From: Multifurca ochricompacta
Taxonomy: Eukaryota; Basidiomycota; Agaricomycetes; Russulales; Russulaceae
Assembly (NCBI GenBank): GCA_022496185.1
Contig: WTXG01000012.1
Span: forward strand, 372,001-436,000
Reading direction: 5' to 3'
Length of the DNA stretch: 64,000 nt
Of the stretch, positions 58,785 to 64,000 are shown in pieces (positions within the stretch are counted from its first letter, which is position 1; each line of letters opens with the position of its first letter). The notes under the pieces are model-generated. The model saw only the letters and a list, made by a program, of their open reading frames with translations, was not told where the DNA came from and did not search any database. A program made the translations under genes and the position numbers.

Positions 58785-59508
58785 CGACGGAAGAGAAAAG
58801 GACTGATAGGAGCACGCGCGAAGAAAATATCTCTTTTCTTTCTTTCTTTCTTTTACTTCCAACCCTTATCACGCTTTGTATCTATATCCATCCATCAACC
58901 GATGAACAGGTTAGAAATTTCTCTTATTACGACCAGCCTTTCGCTCATAAATTGAAAAGGGGTCCAATCATTCTCGTACGTCACCACCGCCACCCCAATG
59001 AATGAGGTCTGCCATATATTCACGTTCAGGTTAATCATAGACAATAGATGAGGTGGAGGTATGTTAGATGATCTCATTCATTCCCACTCCGGCATCACGT
59101 ATTTGGCCAATAACTATGAACCAATCGTAGTACCTCCTTGACCAGCTTGTGCGGCCTTTCACTCAGTCAGTCAAACACAGTACAGCCTTTCATACTCACC
59201 GCCTGCGCAGCCTCCCCCGTCCCCGGATGACAATGATTTGCTTCAAAAACTTCGTAAGCGCTTGAGCGAATTGCTGTCATCGCTTCGCGCTGGTGCCGAG
59301 GGCAGTGACACACAACTTAGACTGAGTGGCCAGATATAGTAGAAGTAGAAGAAAGATAAAGATTGAATGAAGAATACAGGATATAAGGATTGAGCCGAAA
59401 ATGAGGCTCTCGGGGAACGCCGACGGAGATTGAATATCGAATGATGGGAGGGTTCGGGCTCACGCCGACACCGACACAAACGCGAGTTAACGACGAGACA
59501 TCCACGGC
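58785..59508. promoter_or_regulatory. Divergent promoter, PMI / RPS25
   Basis: A 724-base upstream region of two divergent housekeeping genes, with a (TTTC)n tract near 58832-58852. No gene seen. A CGACACCGACAC-type short run lies just before RPS25. Confidence 0.45.
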
Positions 59509-60047
59509 ATGGTAAGTAAATTTCACTTCATTGAGCTCGTGGAAGGGTGCCCTTCCATCTCTCCTTTATATTTTTAAGACTGGTCTTTCGGTTTTCGTTT
59601 TCCTGAAGTTGCATGGTGGATGGTGTAACGATGTATTGGATGACCGCCTAACCTATCCGTTCTTTCCTAGGCTAAAGCGAAGGCAGCAGCACCTACATCA
59701 TCTGGTGGCGGAAAATCCGCAAAGAAGAAGAAATGGTCAAAGGGAAAGGTCAAGGATAAGGCTCAACATGCTGTTACCCTTGACAAGGCACCTATGATCG
59801 TATCCTCAAGGAAGCGCCAACATTCCGATTCATTTCCCAGAGTATCCTCATTGAACGACTCAAAATTAATGGCAGTCTCGCTCGGATTGCAATTCGACAT
59901 CTTGAGAAGGAGGGGGCAATCAAACGCATTGTTCACCATCACGGACAGCTAGTTTACAGTACGTCATGCCTAAATCTCGAACTGATGGACTGGTTTTGAG
60001 TGGCGTGGTGTCTTCTAGCTCGTTCCACCACAACAAGCTCCGATTGA
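59509..60047 (+). CDS. RPS25: 40S ribosomal protein S25 (eS25)
   Basis: Exon 1 is only the ATG (59509-59511). A 159-nt intron from GTAAGT leads to exon 2 at 59671 (AKAKAAAPTSSGGGKSAKKK, then KWSKGKVKDKAQHAVTLDKA). The winged-helix core follows: RILKEAPTFRFISQSILIER, then LKINGSLARIAIRHLEKEGA and HHHGQLVYT. The third exon supplies RSTTTSSD and the stop at 60047. One C is missing near 59792 (GCACCTATGAT, where GCACCCTATGAT reads APYDR). In a single-copy ribosomal protein gene this is most likely an assembly error. Confidence 0.95.
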
Positions 60048-60410
60048 GACTCTTTTATGTCTCATCTCTATATGCTCGTCATGCACAAGTCCATGTATTC
60101 GCCCACGCAGTCCAAAAAAAAAAAGAAAATACTTATGCTGTGACTACTGCATCGCCTAGGTGTAAGCCGTCGTTGAGCACTCGAATGGCAAATTGAATGT
60201 GAGACGAATTCGGGGAACTAGCCCGTTGCCAATGAATATTGTGAAGGAACGATGAATTGAGATGAGAGATCAGGGCTCCTCACGTGATATGACCTGCCCT
60301 AAATTGAGCTGCCCATCAGCGCACAGCCAACTTGTCTATTTCCCTGTTTCTGCCATCACTCCGTGTTGACTTCGATACCTGCAACGTCCACGTTTCTAAG
60401 AGAAAAGAGA
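60048..60410 (+). promoter_or_regulatory. Actin promoter region
   Basis: A 363-base spacer between RPS25 and actin. It has a TCACGTGA palindrome at about 60280-60287 and a pyrimidine-rich stretch before the ATG. A run of 11 A lies at 60114-60124, in the RPS25 3' flank. Confidence 0.45.
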
Positions 60411-61987
60411 ATGGAAGACGAAGTTGCTGCCCTTGTGTGTATATCTCCTAGCTCACACTGTCAGCGTCGGCACGTAATTTGCCTTCCGTTTAGGTTATTG
60501 ATAACGGTTCCGGCATGTGCAAAGCTGGCTGTAAGTGTCATCTTTTCCGATTAGTTTGGGTTCAACGACAGATCTTCTTTCTTCAGTTGCTGGTGAGAAT
60601 ACATTCGAAGGAAATGCATAGCCCCGGGTTAACTCGTTCGCGTAGGCGATGATGCCCCTCGCGCTGTTTTCCCGTCTGTATTTTTCTCATTTCTTGCCCG
60701 AGCTTCAGCCAATCGGGCATTCACAACTAGGTCGATCGTTGGTCGTCCCCGCCATCAGGGTGTCATGGTTGGCATGGGTCAGAAAGACTCTTATGTTGGG
60801 TTAGTAGCCGCCGCACGATCAACATGCTCATATGTTAATCTGATCACATTTCAAGTGACGAAGCCCAGTCTAAGCGCGGTATTTTGACTTGAAGTACCCC
60901 ATCGAACATGGCATTGTCACCAACTGGGATGACATGGAGAAAATTTGGCATCACACGTTCTATAACGAGCTCCGAGTCGCTCCGGAGGAGCACCCCGTCT
61001 TATTGACTGAGGCTCCTCTTAACCCAAAGGCAAACCGCGAGAAGATGACTCAAATTATGTTCGAGACGTTTAATGCCCCGGCTTTCTATGTAGCCATTCA
61101 GGCTGTCCTGTCCCTGTACGCTTCCGGTCGTACAACTGGTATCGTACTTGATTCTGGCGATGGCGTCTCGCATACTGTGCCTATTTATGAGGGTTTTGCC
61201 CTCCCACACGCGATCCTCCGTCTGGACTTGGCTGGTCGTGATATAACCGACTTGCTCATCAAGAATTTAACGGAGCGGGGCTACCCTTTTACGACTACTG
61301 CCGAGCGTGAAATCGTTCGCGATATTAAGGAGAAGCTTTGTTATGTCGCTCTTGACTTTGAACAGGAATTGCAGACTGCTGCTCAGTCCTCGGCTCTGGA
61401 GAAGAGTTACGAGCTCCCCGATGGACAGGTGATCACGATTGGCAATGAACGGTATGTTCTGACCGAAAAGGAAAAGGAGCGCACTGTGAATCTGATGATG
61501 TTATACTCAGATTCCGTGCTCCGGAGGCGCTCTTCCAGCCTTCTTTCCTTGGTCTGGAGGCTGCAGGTATCCACGAGACAACGTAGTCAAGTATTAGGGT
61601 TTGTCAAAATTTACCTGATCAAGGTGTCTTCGTGTAGATATAACTCGATCTTCAAGTGTGACCTTGATATCCGTCGTGATCTATATGGCAATGTCGTACT
61701 TTCCGGTGGCACGACCATGTTCCCTGGCATCGCGGACCGTATGCAGAAGGAGTTGACGTCGCTCTCTCCTTCGAGCATAAAAGTTAAGATTGTTGCGCCG
61801 CCAGAGCGCAAGTACTCTGTATGGATCGGTGGCTCGATTCTCGCGTCGCTCAGCACTTTCCAGAACTTGTGGTGTTCGAAGCAGGAATATGATGAGTCAG
61901 GCCCAGGTATCGTCCACCGCAGTCAGTCCCATCATTGTGTTGTGTTTCTCAAGTATCACTAACGTATAATGCGCAGAGTGTTTCTAA
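60411..61987 (+). CDS. Actin
   Basis: Cytoskeletal ATPase. Exons assemble as [53 protein letters not shown] and [10 protein letters not shown], then the long exon from [20 protein letters not shown]. The phosphate loops [10 protein letters not shown] and [10 protein letters not shown] are intact. An intron at 61451 splits NER from [20 protein letters not shown], another at about 61586 restores [16 protein letters not shown], and the last joins IVHR to KCF at 61987. One T is missing near 60888 (ILTLKYP). Some residues differ from the usual fungal actin ([26 protein letters not shown]), so this may be a second actin rather than the main one. Confidence 0.95.
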
Positions 61988-62426
61988 AAGCTTCGTTTAT
62001 GTTGATGGTATGAGAAGCGAGCGCGCGGAAGGGATACGTTAAACGAAGTTCAACGACTTTTATGCATTTTTCCTAGCTTAATTAATCGAACGCTCTGCGT
62101 CTAAATTTCATTTAAGCGTAACCGAGCGAAGCATTTTTTGAGGCGAGGCGCTTATATATAAGAAGATGAGGTAAAAAGGTTGAACACGGCCGTGCCTCGA
62201 CGGTGAGGTGAAATATTTGTGTCCGTCGGGATTCGTCGGGGGTCGGCAATGTTCCCCTTCCCCTTCCTTTTGCCTAACCCCTTCAACTTGTCAACGTAGC
62301 ACGTCGCCGTGGTGACTGCTAAACAATCGTCCTTCCTTTTGATCACAATCCTTTTTTTGCCTTTCCTTGCCTTGCCTTGCCCTCCCTTTGACAAAGAGGC
62401 CTAACAAAAAAAAAACTTGAATCACT
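61988..62426 (+). promoter_or_regulatory. Intergenic, actin 3' flank / expansin-like promoter
   Basis: A 439-base spacer with a TATA-like CTTATATATAAG palindrome at about 62151-62162, GCCTT repeats near 62358-62385 and an A9 run before the ATG. No gene seen. Confidence 0.45.
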
Positions 62427-63341
62427 ATGCACGCGCTCACACAGTCGACTGTCGTTGTGCTATTTCTCGTACTGATCCAACTTGTTTCCGCCGAATCGCA
62501 TTCAAAGGGAAGCTCCCATGAAAGGAGATTTTCCGGCTCACTTCAACGTAGGAATACCGGCCGACTTGCCAAACGTTTCTCCAACGCTCGATTCACGAAC
62601 TATAAGGATGGACTGGGTTCCTGTGGCCAATCAAACGGATCGGGTGATTTCGTATGTCTAACCTTGAGTTTCTACCCGTATTATCTTGCTTACTCTTCTC
62701 CAAGATTGTAGCTCTGAATCCTGAAGTATGTCTTTCCGCGTTTTGTTTGATGTTTGATCATCCTTGCCCTGACTGGTATCTCAGCAATATGATGGCGGTG
62801 CTCATTGCGGCGAAACGATCACTATCACTTTCGGAGGAAAGACCGCTCAAGCCACTGTCGAGGATCTCGTGATTAATTATTATTATTTCTTGCTTAGGCG
62901 CTGCTTGCTCATGTTGCTCATTCTATTCTGCGTCAGTGTCCCGGGTGCGGGTTTGGAGAGCTTGACTTTTCCGATGGTTTGTTCGGGTTCTTTGCACCCC
63001 TCGGTACGGGTATCATCTATGGTGAATGGTCATTTGGTTCTACCCCGTCGTCGACATCAACATCGACCCAACCAAAGACGACGAGCACGAGTTCGACCAG
63101 TAAGGTCCCTGTGACCTCAACGACCTCTACGACGACGTCGTCTGTCATGACGTCGTCTCAACCTACTTCTAGCTCGGCTTCCCACACCTCGAGCATGTCG
63201 TCCAGCAGCACTACGTCGACCCCCACTTCCTCTGTCACGAGCGCGACCCCTTCACCGACTGATGGCCCAGATACCCTCGACCAGCTAGTTCTTGCTCTGA
63301 ACCAACTCGGCGATATTGTGGAGCAGATAATCTTCCTCTGA
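62427..63341 (+). CDS. Secreted expansin-like protein, DPBB/RlpA domain with Ser/Thr-rich tail
   Basis: The signal peptide (MHALTQSTVVVLFLVLIQLV SA) is followed by a short pro-region with an LAKR site (Kex2-like). A double-psi beta-barrel domain comes next: NYKDGLGSCGQSNGSGDF, IVALNPE, QYDGGAHCGETITITFGGKT and CPGCGFGELDFSDGLFGFFA, with GIIYGEWSFG at its end. Four Cys are positioned as in expansin/barwin-like folds, and an Asp in ELDFS matches the conserved position. About 70 residues of Ser/Thr-rich linker end DQLVLALNQLGDIVEQIIFL. There is no GH45 catalytic domain or C-terminal CBM63. Three introns fit in frame and no break was found. Likely role: cell-wall loosening or interaction. Confidence 0.85.
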
Positions 63342-63908
63342 GTCTGTTTGAGTCGGAGTATAAAACCATCCCCTCCGTTTCATGACCATGACTATGACTG
63401 TTTCCGTCGTACCGTTGCCATGGTCGTGTCGTTGCCACTTGACGGCCTAGTCTCGTACATACTCTTGTCGTGTCGTTAATTTATACCCCAGTTAACCCGT
63501 CGAGTCGAAATTAATATATAGCCTACGTTTGTCTGTTCTCTCTGGACGACATTCTTCAAGTGCCTAACTCATCCTCCCTTCCTCCAAAGAGGGTGAGCGC
63601 CTGCATACATACACACATATTTCGAAATTAAGTTTGAATGCGGGGCAAGGGTGTCCTAATTTCTTGTTTGGAACAGATTCTAGTTTCACAAAGATCATCA
63701 AAGATTATTATCTATCGGCAAAGGATGTGGCTCATGATCAAAGCACGTTTCAACCACTCGTGTTCCAGGTTCCTAGGGCTTATATAAGTACTGACCCTTC
63801 TCATCCCCACAACCTCATCAGCATCAACTTTGACAACCAACTTCATCCAACTTCATCCAACTTTACCAACTTTACCAACTTCGCCAACCCGGCACTCACC
63901 CCAGCGCT
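63342..63908 (+). promoter_or_regulatory. Promoter of the last gene, TATA box and tandem repeats
   Basis: Contains a good TATA element, TTATATAAGT, at about 63780-63789, some 125 nt before the ATG at 63909. CCAACTTCAT / CCAACTTTAC decamer-like tandem repeats fill 63835-63888 in the presumed 5' UTR. Confidence 0.55.
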
Positions 63909-64000
63909 ATGCATCCATCTGTCCGTGGTGCTCACAAGCCTCTCATTTCTTTCATCGGCAAGCGTCGACGGCCATCTGGTCAGTATCTTATCCATTTTCC
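63909..64000 (+). CDS. KGD4/YMR31-like small mitochondrial protein (3' partial)
   Basis: Only the first exon (63909-63978) is in the window. It reads MHPSVRGAHKPLISFIGKRR and RPSG, followed by a GTCAGT donor. The HKPLISFIGKR block is typical of the small KGD4 (alpha-ketoglutarate dehydrogenase subunit 4, formerly ribosomal YMR31) family, which ties E3 to the E1-E2 core. With 23 residues the call is tentative. Confidence 0.5.
   Translation, partial: MHPSVRGAHKPLISFIGKRRRPSGQYLIHF

Noticed and set aside
1..63341. Programmed ribosomal frameshifting as the general explanation of the broken frames
   Set aside because: No shared slippery site, and breaks fall at random homopolymers in unrelated genes including actin and RPS25; missing bases in the assembly are simpler.

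Overview
The window is nuclear DNA from a filamentous basidiomycete, most likely an agaricomycete (mushroom-forming) fungus. Genes are packed on both strands and nearly all are split by many 45-70 nt introns with GTNNGT/YAG ends. The gene set is typical of mushrooms: an ATG-only first exon in RPS25, multi-intron actin, SUR7/PalI, coilin, a DPBB expansin-like secreted protein, IPNS-like 2-oxoglutarate dioxygenases and a CYP. I found no rRNA, tRNA, CRISPR or virus.

Layout. 0-8 kb: 3' part of SCO1 (+), then two paralogous 2-oxoglutarate/Fe(II) dioxygenases in inverted orientation flanking uracil phosphoribosyltransferase. 8-13 kb: EMG1/NEP1 (+), SEC14 (+), RPN10 (-). 13-21.5 kb: an uncharacterised fungal protein and, 7 kb away, a 5'-truncated relative; between them a foldback/MITE-like element, a cytochrome P450, a damaged CCDC25-like gene and a coiled-coil protein. 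21.5-29 kb: ICP55-type aminopeptidase P (+), an APC-superfamily permease (-) carrying a TPP riboswitch inside an N-terminal intron, and a membrane-anchored aspartic protease (-). 30-35 kb: a SUR7/PalI protein and three small membrane proteins with no recognisable family. 35-42 kb: MED13 (+) and BIG1-like ER protein (-). 42-48 kb: glucosidase II beta subunit (+), CGI121/KEOPS (-), membrane-anchored PDI (+). 48-59 kb: large PPR protein (+), coilin-like (-), SEC63 (+), phosphomannose isomerase (-). 59-64 kb: RPS25, actin, expansin-like protein and the first exon of a KGD4/YMR31-like gene, all +.

The standout is the TPP riboswitch at 26230-26369 (minus strand). It sits in an intron with two candidate 5' splice sites. 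The outer one (26488) joins exons in frame; the inner one (26406) retains 82 nt containing an in-frame stop. This predicts thiamine-controlled alternative splicing of a transporter, fitting a thiamine permease of the S. pombe Thi9 type.

A caution for every gene model: about 25 single-base frame breaks occur, nearly all missing bases and often in short homopolymers. They hit genes that must work (actin, RPS25, RPN10, EMG1, MED13, PMI, SCO1). The simplest reading is uncorrected indels in a long-read assembly, so frameshifts here are not by themselves evidence of pseudogenes. Coordinates below span start codon to stop codon across introns; exon borders were placed by eye.
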